Shown: positions 28,627-36,390, numbered from the stretch's first letter. The stretch is DNA of 64,000 bases from Streptomyces sp. GSL17-111 (GCF_037911585.1 NZ_JBAJNS010000001.1:3528001-3592000); one strand, 5' to 3'. The notes: generated by a model not told the origin, from the sequence alone. Translations and numbers: made by a program.

Positions 28627-28669
28627 TCATGCCTCCCACCTGCGCATACGGCGCGGGTGGGAGGCATGA
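28627..28669. terminator. Hairpin between gpm and the integrase gene
   Basis: Perfect 14-bp arms (28627-28640, 28656-28669; TCATGCCTCCCACC) with a 15-nt loop, just inside attL. It can end both gpm and int transcription, and may replace the displaced gpm terminator. Confidence 0.65.
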
Positions 28670-28676
28670 TCATGCT

Positions 28677-28697
28677 CTGGAACCTCTCTGGAACCTC
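28677..28697 (+). repeat. Arm-type repeat pair, left end
   Basis: CTGGAACCTC at 28677-28686 and 28688-28697 (11-bp period). The same pair with the same period and orientation occurs at 36734-36754 near attR. This is what integrase arm-binding sites look like. It overlaps the integrase stop codon. Confidence 0.6.
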
Positions 28698-29931
28698 AGC
28701 CCGTGGGGTCCTGCGGCCGAAGTGCTCGCCCGAGAGCCTTCCGGGCCCGCTCCCGACTGCTCGGCATGAGGTGCGCATACACCTTCAGCGTCAGCCCTGG
28801 GTCCGAGTGACCGAGGTACTCAGCGAGCGCCTTGATGCTCTCTCCGGCGTCCAATAGCACGGACGCGTAGAAGTGCCGGAGCGCGTGCATGCCGTGCTCG
28901 CGGGCAGCGGCGTGCTCGCGGCTCTTGGCCTTCGGGATGACGCCCGCCTTGGCGAGAGCGGGCTTCCAGTGGTCTTCGTTCAGCGACGTACGCCATACGT
29001 GTCCACCGTTGGGGCCCGTGAAGATGAGCCGTCGCGTCACAGGCTGGCCGTTCGCTCGCATCCACGGGAGCTTGATCTCCGTAGGCGGGAACCGCTTAAT
29101 GTGCTCCTGGAGCGCCTCTGCCACGGGGTCGGGCAGCGGCACGTCACGGAGCTTGCCGCCCTTCGGGGGCGCGAACACGGCCTTGCTCAGGCTCAGCTTG
29201 AGTTGCTGCACCACGTGCACGGTGCCGCTGTCGAAGTCGATGTCATCGACGGACAGCCCGAGGATCTCCCCTTGCCGCAGGCCGCACCCTGCACCGACGT
29301 CGACCATGGGGCGGAAGCGCTCTACCATGGCGGCGCGCATGGCGAAGACGCGCCCAGGCTCCCAGGGGACGACACGGCGCGCACCGATGGCCGGTGGGGT
29401 CACCGTGTGCGAGTTGCAGGGGTTCCGGCGTAGGCATCCGTCCTCCACAGCGGCAGAGAGCACGGCGCGGACGTTCGAGAAGATGACGCGGGCGTACGAG
29501 CCGGACATGCCGGTCTCTTCGAGTTGGGTCACGAACTCGCGAATGTGGCTCGGTTGGAACGATCCGAGCTGACGCGACCCGATGCGCGGGAACGCGTGCA
29601 GCTTGAGCTGAGACTCCATCGAGGCGCGGGTGTTGGGGTCGCCGCTCTGGCTCGCGAGCCACTTCTCCGCGAACTCCTGGAATGTCGTACGGGACGCGTT
29701 CGGGTCGATGAAGTCGCCGCGCGCCACGTCCGCTTGCATGGCGCTCAGCCACTGCTCTGCGAGGCGCTTCTGTCCGTCGGGGAAGGACTTGTTCTTCCGC
29801 TTGCCGTCGGGCGTGAGGTAGCGGGCCTGGTAGCGCATCCCCGTGCCGTAGCGGTTGGTCTTGACGCGGACAGTCTTGCCGTCGGCGTCGGTGGTTGTCT
29901 TGATCCAGCGGTCGAAGATGTGGCCAGCCAT
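28696..29931 (-). CDS. int: Tyrosine site-specific integrase
   Basis: 411 aa. N-terminal arm-binding region about 25-60 (YQARYLTPDGKRKNKSFPDG), core-binding domain about 80-165 (TFQEFAEKWLASQ), catalytic domain about 190-395. The catalytic set is complete: R219 (GCGLRQGEILGL), Lys near 257-260, H349 and R352 (HALRHFYAS), H375 (LGHSDPGLTLKVYAHL) and Tyr 385. It should recombine the att site in gpm. Start ATG 29931 follows AAGGGA at about 10 nt. The gene points toward attL and its stop lies inside a candidate arm site. Confidence 0.95.
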   Translation of the reverse strand: MAGHIFDRWIKTTTDADGKTVRVKTNRYGTGMRYQARYLTPDGKRKNKSFPDGQKRLAEQWLSAMQADVARGDFIDPNASRTTFQEFAEKWLASQSGDPNTRASMESQLKLHAFPRIGSRQLGSFQPSHIREFVTQLEETGMSGSYARVIFSNVRAVLSAAVEDGCLRRNPCNSHTVTPPAIGARRVVPWEPGRVFAMRAAMVERFRPMVDVGAGCGLRQGEILGLSVDDIDFDSGTVHVVQQLKLSLSKAVFAPPKGGKLRDVPLPDPVAEALQEHIKRFPPTEIKLPWMRANGQPVTRRLIFTGPNGGHVWRTSLNEDHWKPALAKAGVIPKAKSREHAAAREHGMHALRHFYASVLLDAGESIKALAEYLGHSDPGLTLKVYAHLMPSSRERARKALGRALRPQDPTG

Positions 29932-30012
29932 GAGGGCTGTTCCCTTCTCTAGCGGTCGGGCGGGGGTCCGGTAGGGCTCGTCCGGCCGGTTTCTCTGGTG
30001 TGCGCGGGGACG

Positions 30013-30101
30013 GCGCTAGGTGCTAGCCGCCTGGTCAGGGTGTGTTGGGAGTGCTAGTGGCCCTGCTAGACCTAGCGGGGAAAGGTGCTAGGTCTAGCGG
30101 G
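30013..30101. repeat. CTAG-rich repeats upstream of int
   Basis: GCTAGACCTAGCGGG (30065-30079) and GCTAGGTCTAGCGGG (30087-30101) are near-identical direct repeats, each an internal CTAG-N2-CTAG palindrome, on a 22-bp period. Shorter relatives (GCTAGG, GCTAGC, GCTAGT) occur at 30013-30060. They fill the 294-bp gap between xis and int and are candidates for excisionase or regulator binding. Confidence 0.6.
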
Positions 30102-30225
30102 CCGCTGGGGTGGGGTCGGACGTTCAGGGAGGCGGCTACAAGGGGGTGCCTGCTGGCTTCCTGAGGGGCTTTTCAGGGGCCGCTTTCCGTGGTGTTCCGG
30201 CGATGCCTCCCCGTCGGGGGAGGGG

Positions 30226-30465
30226 TCAGGCGGCGTCTTCGAGGGCGGCCTGTTCGGTCACCCAGGTGCGGACGGCCGCCGGGTCGAAGCGCAGGTACCG
30301 GCCGACGCGGAAGCCGGGAGGACCGATGCGCTTGCGGCGCCACTGGTAGACGGTTTCGATGCTCGGGAGGCTGAACATGGTGACCAGGTCTTCTGGGGTC
30401 AGGTAGCGATCCGGGAGGCATCCGCGCAGGGTGGCGCGCGAATCGGTCGGGTGGTCGGTGGCCAT
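30226..30465 (-). CDS. xis: Excisionase-like MerR-type HTH protein
   Basis: 79 aa from ATG 30465, which follows GAGGAG; the 118-residue upstream extension is low-complexity and spurious. The C-terminal 55 residues are a helix-turn-helix-17 domain: YLTPEDLVTMFSLPSIETVY, QWRRKRIGPPGFRVGRYLRF, DPAAVRTWV. Small proteins of this type upstream of an actinobacterial integrase act as recombination directionality factors. Same strand as int, 294 bp upstream. Confidence 0.85.
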   Translation of the reverse strand: MATDHPTDSRATLRGCLPDRYLTPEDLVTMFSLPSIETVYQWRRKRIGPPGFRVGRYLRFDPAAVRTWVTEQAALEDAA

Positions 30466-30543
30466 GGCGGTGGTGACTCCTCGTGTCCGTCGGGCGGTGC
30501 GTGGAAGTGGTGTCGGTCGCCGTCCCAGAGAGTTGGTGTATCC

Positions 30544-30656
30544 CAGCGTCCGCAGCGTTCCAGCGTCCGCACGGCCGCATTGGGGCAGGTCAGAGGTAGT
30601 GAGGGGTGCGGACGCTGGAACGGACGCTGCGGACACTGGACGGCTGTAGCGTCCGC
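30544..30656. repeat. Iteron cluster A (CAGCGTCCGC / GCGGACGCTG)
   Basis: Copies on the plus strand at 30544-30553 and 30561-30570 face inverted copies at 30608-30617, 30621-30629 (9 of 10) and 30629-30638 (one mismatch), with another at 30647-30656. The centre contains GCAGGTCAGAGG (30585-30596), repeated exactly in cluster B. The cluster occupies the xis-ATPase gap. Confidence 0.75.
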
Positions 30657-30715
30657 AGGCTGGACGTGTCCGGGCCGCTAGATTGCGGCCCGGCCCGGAA
30701 GGCATTCCGGCTACG

Positions 30716-32332
30716 TCAGGACTGGTCGGGTGGCGTCGTGCCCTGCCCCGTGGGTGCTGTCTCCGGCCAGAGAGAGCCTTGGTCGGGTGCAGACGCGGAC
30801 GATTCCTCGTCGGGTGCACGGGAGAGGATCAGCAGCTTGTGCCGGTGCCGGTCCCGGCTACGTTTCGTGTCGTCCACCGTGATGCCGATGGACCGCAGCA
30901 GCGGGGCGAGTCGCTTCACGCGTCCACCGGTGCGGGTAGCGTCCTTGGGCCAGGTCGGCGGCCGGACCGCGCCGGGTACAGGCAGCGTTTCGAGCAACTG
31001 GGCGGCCGTGCCCTGCCAGGTGCCCGCCTGGTCCACCAGAGCGGCGATGGCCATGGCGAACGGGTCACCTTCCAGCGCATCGGTGGCGACGTTCGCCGAG
31101 GTGGCTAGGTAGTCGTCCAGGGTGCGCCAGCCCTGAGTCTGGTCGACGGCCGCGAGCACGCGGGCGAAGTCGGCCATGCGCGGCATGGACTCCAGCCGCA
31201 CCGACGGCAGCACCCCGAGCGCACAGGCCAGCACATCGAAAAGTGCCCCGAGCACGGCCGGGCGGACCGCCTCGAAGGTGGCGTCCAACTCCTCCTCCGA
31301 GCGACGCCGGTTGGCGTCGATGAGCTGCAAGTCCATCAGCAGCACGCGTTCGGCTAGGTCCCCGGCGAGCGCCCCGGCGTCGATGGTGGTCATGGCCAGC
31401 ACCCGTTTGAAGGTGAGAACCACCACGTCGTCATCGGTGTACAGGGCGCGGTCGACCACGCCGTCCCCGGTCACCGCCTTGCACAAGGTGTCCGACAGCC
31501 ACGGCGGGATCGTGCTCACGTTGTCCAGGCACAGCGCCCATGAGCTGAACGCCTGCCGGGACCACGCCTTCTCGTCCCGCGGCTGACTGCGCTTGGCGGC
31601 CGGGGACGGGTCGACGAGGTTGATGAACATCTGCGCGGCCTTGGATTTACCCGTTCCCTGCTCGCCCTTGCACACAATGGCCGGGTGCGGGATGTCGGGA
31701 ATCCATGCCGCCACCAGCCACGCCACAAGCTGACGGAACGTGGATTCGTTCATGTTCAGCAGCGCGTGCAGCTTGGCCAGACCGTCACCGTCTAGCACGG
31801 GAACGGGCATAGGGGCCATGGCGCCCGAGCGGCGGAAGAGCACCGGGGAGCGGTCGACGACCTGCCAGCCGAGACCGGACACCACGACCGCGCGGCCGTC
31901 GGCACTGCCGAGGTCGACCACGATGGCGCCGTCCGGGGCCCGTCCGACGCGCAGGTTCACCGGCACCGGGTCGTTGTCCTCCGCGATGCCTTCCAGCACC
32001 GTCATGGCGTCCGCGAGCGCGGACTGTGAGGCCACCTCACCGGGGTAGGCGTCCGCGAACCGCCGTGCCAGACGCTGCCTCAGCCCCGCCTTGCCCCGCA
32101 GAGGCACGGCGACGTTCGCCCCGTCCAAGGCGACCGCGTACGGGCGGCCGTCGGTGGACATGACGAACCGGTACTCCTCGCGCGCCATGGCCACGATCCG
32201 CGCGGCGGCTGGCGGCGGCTTGCCGTCCTCACCGCCCCCGCCCGGGGCAGCCGTCCGACGTGCGTTCACGCCGTCGGCGGTCCTGTTCACGGGTCGGGTC
32301 GATCCGTTCACGGGAGCGTTCATGGTGTTCAC
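30716..32332 (-). CDS. P-loop ATPase, probable replication helicase of the element
   Basis: 538 aa from GTG 32332; the GTGA overlap with the HNH stop and GGAGAGG upstream decide the start over ATG 32323. The N-terminal 50 residues are disordered. About 125-165 is a beta-rich region; Walker A GEQGTGKS is at about 223-230, Walker B ALCLDNVS at 266-273, a sensor-like KRVLAMTTIDAG follows, and GDLAERVLLMDL supplies a likely arginine finger near 329. The layout matches D5/P4-type SF3 helicases of phages and plasmids, although no primase active site is visible. A replication initiator or helicase is the best guess; iteron clusters lie beside its gene and across the element. Confidence 0.7.
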   Translation of the reverse strand: MNTMNAPVNGSTRPVNRTADGVNARRTAAPGGGGEDGKPPPAAARIVAMAREEYRFVMSTDGRPYAVALDGANVAVPLRGKAGLRQRLARRFADAYPGEVASQSALADAMTVLEGIAEDNDPVPVNLRVGRAPDGAIVVDLGSADGRAVVVSGLGWQVVDRSPVLFRRSGAMAPMPVPVLDGDGLAKLHALLNMNESTFRQLVAWLVAAWIPDIPHPAIVCKGEQGTGKSKAAQMFINLVDPSPAAKRSQPRDEKAWSRQAFSSWALCLDNVSTIPPWLSDTLCKAVTGDGVVDRALYTDDDVVVLTFKRVLAMTTIDAGALAGDLAERVLLMDLQLIDANRRRSEEELDATFEAVRPAVLGALFDVLACALGVLPSVRLESMPRMADFARVLAAVDQTQGWRTLDDYLATSANVATDALEGDPFAMAIAALVDQAGTWQGTAAQLLETLPVPGAVRPPTWPKDATRTGGRVKRLAPLLRSIGITVDDTKRSRDRHRHKLLILSRAPDEESSASAPDQGSLWPETAPTGQGTTPPDQS

Positions 32333-32970
32333 GCGGATACCGCCTCTCCGGTCGGTCCTGCACACGACCGCCTATAGCGGGGCGTTCGCAGGCAGACCAG
32401 TCGGGCCGACGGCAGCCGTGTGCGGCCACCGTGGCGGTTCGATTCATGCAGGTGAGAGGGCGACTGCCCGTCGCCCGAGTTGGCCGACTGAACGGCCGTG
32501 AACACCGGCTGGTTGGCGTGAGCGAGCTGGGCCAGCAGACGCCAGACGCCGAGCGTGAGTCGGGGCGTGACGCCGGGTGTGACCCGGGTCGTCACGCTGG
32601 TCAACGCCTTGGTCGTGGCGCCGGTGAGTCGGGGCGGCGTGGGCTCCACGGCGGCGGGGGTGGTCGTGCCGCTGGACATCCGGGTGACCACCTCGGTGAC
32701 CGGCGGGCGACTGGCCGACGCGCACAGCAACAGCGCGATGGACAGCGGGAGTCGGTCGGCCTTGCGGTGGTTGCAGTCGACGCAGGCCAGCATGAGCGAG
32801 GTGACCGACCACGACCGCCACAGCGCCAGAGGCGCGACGTGGTCCAAGGTGGCCTCACTCAGGTCGGTGAACGAGCGACGGCAGTACGCGCAGCGCTGCC
32901 CGTGGCGGCGCGCGAGCTGTTCCTTGCGCACGCGCCGCCGCGCGGAGTTGAGGGGGTGACCGTGCCTCAT
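32329..32970 (-). CDS. HNH endonuclease
   Basis: 213 aa. The zinc-bound HNH/beta-beta-alpha core is in the first 75 residues: CxxC at 27/30, LDHVAPL with D43-H44, and CVDCNHRKADR at 63-69. The C-terminal 130 residues are Thr/Pro/Arg-rich and unlike any domain I recognise, but the reading frame is supported by a 4-nt overlap with the ATPase gene. ATGA overlap with the upstream sigma-like gene. In phages such nucleases support packaging or replication; in this element the role is unknown. Confidence 0.85.
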   Translation of the reverse strand: MRHGHPLNSARRRVRKEQLARRHGQRCAYCRRSFTDLSEATLDHVAPLALWRSWSVTSLMLACVDCNHRKADRLPLSIALLLCASASRPPVTEVVTRMSSGTTTPAAVEPTPPRLTGATTKALTSVTTRVTPGVTPRLTLGVWRLLAQLAHANQPVFTAVQSANSGDGQSPSHLHESNRHGGRTRLPSARLVCLRTPRYRRSCAGPTGEAVSA

Positions 32971-33878
32971 GCTGCCTGCTCCATGTCGTCGGCGGTCAGG
33001 GTGCGCAGTGCGGTCGCGCAGGCACCCAGCACCGGAAGCACCTGGTAGCGCGGGACTCCCAGTCGCCGGGCCACCTCGGTGATGTTCAGTCCCTGACCCA
33101 CGTGCAGGAGCAGGGCCCGGCGGGAGGTCTCGTCCATGCGCAGCAGGGCGGCACGCTGCGCCGCGCTCATGTGGGCCAGCTCGTCGCGCTCCCACTTGGG
33201 AAGCGACTCCAGCGGCACGGGGTCGGCCGACAACTGGGGGTTGTCGATCTGGATCAGCAGCACGGCGGTTTCCACGAGCCGGTTGGCGGTCGGGTAGCTG
33301 ACTCCGACGTGTTCGGCTACGAGCCGCATGTTCATGCCCTCCAGCCGCAGCAGCAAGGCCGTCCGCTCGCGCTCCGGCAGCTTGGACACCATGGCGTCGA
33401 GGTAGGCGGGCAGCGTCGTGCGCGCACAACCATCGGGCAGCGCCGGGCACAGCCAGTTGCAGATCTGGGGGTCCGTCCAGTCGACCGGTGCTTCCCCGGA
33501 GGACTGGCGCCGGAAGTACTGCTGGATCTCGTCCTTGACCCGGCCGAACAGGAACATCCGACGCTCGTCCTCGCTCAGCGCGTCGGACGCCATCAGCGGC
33601 TTGGTGGTCTCCCTGCCGACGGCCACCCACACGTCCTGCACGATGTCCTCAGCCAGGTCGGTAGCGCGACTCCGCTGGACACCACGGTTCAGCAGCTTGC
33701 GGACCGCGTACGTCTCCAGGCGGCGGCCGCCGAACTCCTCGTACAGATCAGCAAGCCGCTCCGACTGCTTGGGAGTGAGAGCGATGGTCTCGCCCCGCTC
33801 CAGCTTCCGCCCACCGGGGCCATTGCCCCGAGACGCGGTCCGCTCGCCCCTACGTTCTGCCACGGTTCCAGGCATCAT
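32967..33878 (-). CDS. Sigma-70-like protein with two C-terminal HTH segments
   Basis: 303 aa, start ATG 33878 after GAAGGGG. Residues about 72-125 resemble sigma region 2 (RATDLAEDIVQDVWVAVG ... FLFGRVKDEIQQYFRRQ). Residues about 163-210 resemble region 4 (LPERERTALLLRLEGMNMRL-VAEHVGVSYPTANRLVE), and a second region-4-like unit lies at about 238-292 (MSAAQRAALLRMDETSRRAL ... ITEVARRLGVPRYQVLPVLG). A doubled region 4 is unusual. It is the first gene of the sigma-HNH-ATPase operon, directly behind the GntR operators, so it may drive transcription of the element or act as a regulator without core binding. No anti-sigma gene is nearby. Confidence 0.7.
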   Translation of the reverse strand: MMPGTVAERRGERTASRGNGPGGRKLERGETIALTPKQSERLADLYEEFGGRRLETYAVRKLLNRGVQRSRATDLAEDIVQDVWVAVGRETTKPLMASDALSEDERRMFLFGRVKDEIQQYFRRQSSGEAPVDWTDPQICNWLCPALPDGCARTTLPAYLDAMVSKLPERERTALLLRLEGMNMRLVAEHVGVSYPTANRLVETAVLLIQIDNPQLSADPVPLESLPKWERDELAHMSAAQRAALLRMDETSRRALLLHVGQGLNITEVARRLGVPRYQVLPVLGACATALRTLTADDMEQAA

Positions 33879-33939
33879 GGAAGTGCCCCTTCGATGGGTG
33901 GGGGAGCGGCGGGCTTCTTGGTCGGAGACGCCGCTCCCT

Positions 33940-34019
33940 GCTGGCTTGAGCCAGTTACTGGCTTGAGCCAGTTGAGCACGGCGACTGCGGGGACGTCAAG
34001 CTACTGGCTTGAGCCAGTT
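33940..34019. promoter_or_regulatory. Three palindromic operators between the sigma-like gene and gntR
   Basis: ACTGGCTTGAGCCAGT (7-2-7 palindrome) occurs at 33957-33972 and 34003-34018, and with one changed base at 33940-33955. Copies one and two are adjacent on a 17-bp period; the third ends 2 nt before the -10 of gntR. Symmetry and size suit a GntR dimer. Position implies repression of the sigma-HNH-ATPase operon and autoregulation. Confidence 0.8.
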
Positions 34020-34020
34020 G

Positions 34021-34026
34021 TATGCT
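34021..34026 (+). promoter_or_regulatory. -10 hexamer of leaderless gntR promoter
   Basis: TATGCT, 6 nt before ATG 34033, so transcription should begin at the start codon. Operator three occupies the region where the -35 contacts would be. Confidence 0.6.
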
Positions 34027-34032
34027 GGGGTC

Positions 34033-34812
34033 ATGACTTCACCCGAGAGCCGCCAGACCCATCCCGCCCCCGCCAGTAGGCGTATCGCGCAGGCCCTGCG
34101 CGCCGCGATCGAGTCCGGGGAGCTCCGCGCCGGCGCCAAGTTGCCGTCTGAACGGACTTTGGCCGAGCAGTACGGCACAGCACGGAACACCGCCCGCGAA
34201 GCAGTCCGCCTACTGTCAGAGCAAGGGCTGGTCAGGGCGGAGCACGGGCGCGGCGTCTTCGTCCGTGAACCGCAACGGCTCTTCCGGTTTGGCAGCGATC
34301 GCTACTCCCTTAAGAACAGGGAGAGTGGGCTGACGCCGTTCCGCCTAGAGGCCAAGAAGCAGGGCAAGACAGCACGGATCGACGTGGTGTCGATCGCAAA
34401 TGAGGCGCCGCCCGAGGACGTGGCCGAGCGACTCGGCGTCCCTGGAGACTCGGCCAGCGTCGTCCACCGAGAGAACCACTACTACGCCGACGAGGAGCCG
34501 GTTCAGATCGTCTCCACGTATCTCAAGTGGAGCGAGGCGGAGGGGACGCTCCTGATGCAGCCAAAGACCGGCCCGAACGGCATCTACGGCCGCTTGGAAG
34601 ATCTCGGGCACTTCATGACAACCATCAGGGACGAGATCACTGCCCGGATGCCCAGCCCGGTCGAGGCCGCCGTGTTGCACCTGTCCCCCGGAGTGCCTGT
34701 TCTGGAGGTGCTGCATACCAGCTTCGACCAAGCGGGGGAAGCGTTCGAGGTCTCCCGCTATGTTCACAGGGCAGACGTGACCGGGCTCAAGTACGACCTT
34801 CCCGTCCAGTGA
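34033..34812 (+). CDS. GntR-family repressor (HutC/KorSA type) of the element
   Basis: 259 aa. Winged HTH at about 10-75 (RIAQALRAAIESGELRAGAK, LPSERTLAEQYGTARNTARE, AVRLLSEQGLVRAEHGRGVF), UTRA effector domain at about 95-255 (DSASVVHRENHYYADEEPVQ, MPSPVEAAVLHLSPGVPVLE, FEVSRYVHRADVTGLKYDL). KorSA-like GntR proteins keep integrated actinomycete elements quiet by repressing replication and excision genes. The three palindromes upstream are its likely targets. ATG 34033 is chosen by the leaderless promoter; an in-frame start eight codons earlier lies within the operator. Confidence 0.88.
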   Translation: MTSPESRQTHPAPASRRIAQALRAAIESGELRAGAKLPSERTLAEQYGTARNTAREAVRLLSEQGLVRAEHGRGVFVREPQRLFRFGSDRYSLKNRESGLTPFRLEAKKQGKTARIDVVSIANEAPPEDVAERLGVPGDSASVVHRENHYYADEEPVQIVSTYLKWSEAEGTLLMQPKTGPNGIYGRLEDLGHFMTTIRDEITARMPSPVEAAVLHLSPGVPVLEVLHTSFDQAGEAFEVSRYVHRADVTGLKYDLPVQ

Positions 34813-34834
34813 CCGGAGAACCGGAGGCACATCC

Positions 34835-35329
34835 ATGAACGACGCCACGTCGGGTGAAGCACTGTGCATTCGTCCTCGGAACAGTGGCGACCTGGCGCAG
34901 GCAGCGGCTGCCCTGGTCGCGGTGCACGAAGCGGATGGCTACCCCGTGGAAGGCGTAGCGGAGCCGGAGCAATGGCTGACACCGCCTGGGCTGATGGCTG
35001 CCTGGGTGGCGGAGCTGTCCGGGCGGATCGTCGGGCACGTGGCCGTCAGTGGCTCGGGCGACGGCCGGGCCGGAATGCTTGAGCGGCTCTTCGTACTCCC
35101 CGAGGCGCGGCGGCGCCGAGCGGGTGAACGCCTGGTGCAGGCTGCGGAGGGGTTTGCGCAAGCCAGAAGGCTTGCCCTCGAACTGGAGGTTCTAGCCAAA
35201 GACGAGGCTGCCATCCGTCTCTACAAGCGCCTCGGGTGGTCTGAGACTGGGCAGCGAGCGCACCAGTTGGAAGCGGGAGACCCACACCCAGCGCTCACCT
35301 TCGTGGCGCCTCGGGCATCGGAATCCTAG
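34835..35329 (+). CDS. GNAT-family N-acetyltransferase
   Basis: 164 aa, 22 nt after gntR with GGAG upstream. GNAT motif A appears as MLERLFVLPEARRRRAGERLVQ and the C-terminal pattern as AIRLYKRLGW. Actinomycete integrative elements often carry a GNAT gene beside the GntR repressor; substrate unknown. It may be cargo or modify an element protein. Confidence 0.85.
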   Translation: MNDATSGEALCIRPRNSGDLAQAAAALVAVHEADGYPVEGVAEPEQWLTPPGLMAAWVAELSGRIVGHVAVSGSGDGRAGMLERLFVLPEARRRRAGERLVQAAEGFAQARRLALELEVLAKDEAAIRLYKRLGWSETGQRAHQLEAGDPHPALTFVAPRASES

Positions 35330-35384
35330 GCGCAGAGCCCACCAGCCCCCCTTCCGGGCTCGGAGAGTCATAGAGGGAGCGGCC

Positions 35385-35423
35385 ACGGCCGCACGACCCT
35401 TGGCAGCTCGCTGTGCTCGCGCG
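35385..35423 (+). repeat. Long inverted repeat, left copy
   Basis: 39 nt that match the reverse complement of 36465-36503 with one mismatch. The core reads ACGGCCGCACGACCCTTGGC in the plus direction. The pair encloses about 1.04 kb of non-coding, repeat-rich DNA. Confidence 0.85.
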
Positions 35424-35480
35424 CGACGGCCGCCGTGCGCCTTGGGCGCCCTCCCGCTCCGCTGGTCGACAGCAGCCCTG

Positions 35481-35517
35481 AAGAGACCACCGCCGCCGCC
35501 CGGGGTGGTGGTCTCTT
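35481..35517 (+). terminator. Terminator after the GNAT gene
   Basis: AAGAGACCACC (35481-35491) pairs perfectly with GGTGGTCTCTT (35507-35517), 15-nt loop, followed by TCC; the right arm ends in a short T tract. Confidence 0.65.
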
Positions 35518-35637
35518 TCCGCTGTCCCGACTCGGAGGAGTGTCGGAAGAGCCTACGCAGGGCCGTTTCCGGGGGTGAGGTTGGTGGTCGAAACCCGATA
35601 TCACCGCAGGTCAAGCGTCGCATCGGCCGATATCGAG

Positions 35638-35655
35638 CCCGAAACCGGTTTCGGG
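35638..35655. repeat. Perfect 18-bp palindrome
   Basis: CCCGAAACCGGTTTCGGG reads the same on both strands. GAAACC also recurs nearby at about 35590 and 35679. Possible protein-binding site in the non-coding arm. Confidence 0.6.
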
Positions 35656-35703
35656 TCGGGTCGAAGCCGCAGCGCTTCGGCGAAACCGGCCCGGTGCGCC
35701 TAC

Positions 35704-35762
35704 GGGTACGGCCTCCCACTCGGTGTACCCGGTGCGGGTACAGGCGGGTACGGGTCGGGTAC
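35704..35762. repeat. GGGTAC repeat cluster
   Basis: GGGTAC at 35704, 35736, 35746 and 35757, plus its inverse GTACCC at 35725, all within 59 bp. Spacing of 10-11 bp among the last three copies places them on one face of the helix. Confidence 0.55.
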
Positions 35763-35895
35763 GGCCACGCGGCCAAGCGCGCCGTGCACCTGCGGTGTAG
35801 CACCGGCGCCGCATCGCGACCGCACAAGCAAGAAGAGCACCAGGCGGCGCGGACCGACGACGGCGCCAGGGAGCCCGTGCTCCTCTTGCTTGAAC

Positions 35896-36081
35896 CAGCG
35901 TCCACAGCGTCCGCAACCCATCCGCACGGGAGTGGCTTTGACCTGCGGCAACAGGGCTTTGGTCGGAGAGCATGGCTGGACGCTGCGGACGCTGGTGGAC
36001 GCTAAACAAATCGTCTAGCGTCCACGCGAACGGCGCAGGTCAGAGGGGTTGAGCTATGCCCGGCGGACGCTGCGGACGCTG
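35896..36081. repeat. Iteron cluster B (CAGCGTCCGC / GCGGACGCTG)
   Basis: Copies or one-to-two-base variants at 35896, 35905 (forward), 35977, 35985, 35995 (inverse), 36016 (forward), 36063 and 36072 (inverse). GTGGACGCTA at 35995 and TAGCGTCCAC at 36016 form a perfect 10-bp hairpin with an 11-nt loop. GCAGGTCAGAGG at 36035-36046 duplicates cluster A. Confidence 0.75.
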
Positions 36082-36111
36082 CTTCCCTCAACTCTCTAGG
36101 ACAGGAGGAGA

Positions 36112-36173
36112 ACGGCCTCTTAAGGCGGGGGCATCGCGGCCCTACGGTTGGCTGCCCCGCCTTAAGAGGCCGT
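36112..36173. repeat. Large hairpin with 19-bp perfect arms
   Basis: Arms 36112-36130 and 36155-36173 (ACGGCCTCTTAAGGCGGGG and its complement) with a 24-nt loop. Not next to any gene end, so more likely an origin, nick or structural signal than a terminator. Confidence 0.7.
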
Positions 36174-36297
36174 GATGAGCCGACACAGAGCAGCAGGATG
36201 ACGACTCGCCCGCTTCGTCACCTTGTGTGACAGGGAGGGAGGTAGGGGAGTGCGGAAGCCAGCCCCTGAAGGGGTTCGGGAGCTGTTCGGGGGCGGC

Positions 36298-36390
36298 CTC
36301 CCTGCCTCCCTGAACGGTGGTCCCCGCTGCTCAGAGCGGGGAAGTGGAGTGAGGGAGGCGGTTAGGGACTTCTCCCTGCCTCCCTGAACG
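36298..36390 (+). repeat. 19-bp direct repeats
   Basis: CTCCCTGCCTCCCTGAACG at 36298-36316 and 36372-36390, exact copies 74 bp apart. Purine-rich relatives in reverse orientation appear at about 36230-36250 and 36349-36368. Confidence 0.7.

Noticed and set aside
33940..34019. Repeats considered as a CRISPR array
   Set aside because: Only three palindromes with unequal spacing (17 and 46 bp) and no cas genes; operator reading fits better.
35400..36005. 201-aa open frame in the right arm
   Set aside because: Arg/Pro-rich text across the repeat region, unlike any element protein.
35575..36018. 147-aa open frame in the element's right arm
   Set aside because: No ribosome site, no domain, and it is made of iterons and palindromes.
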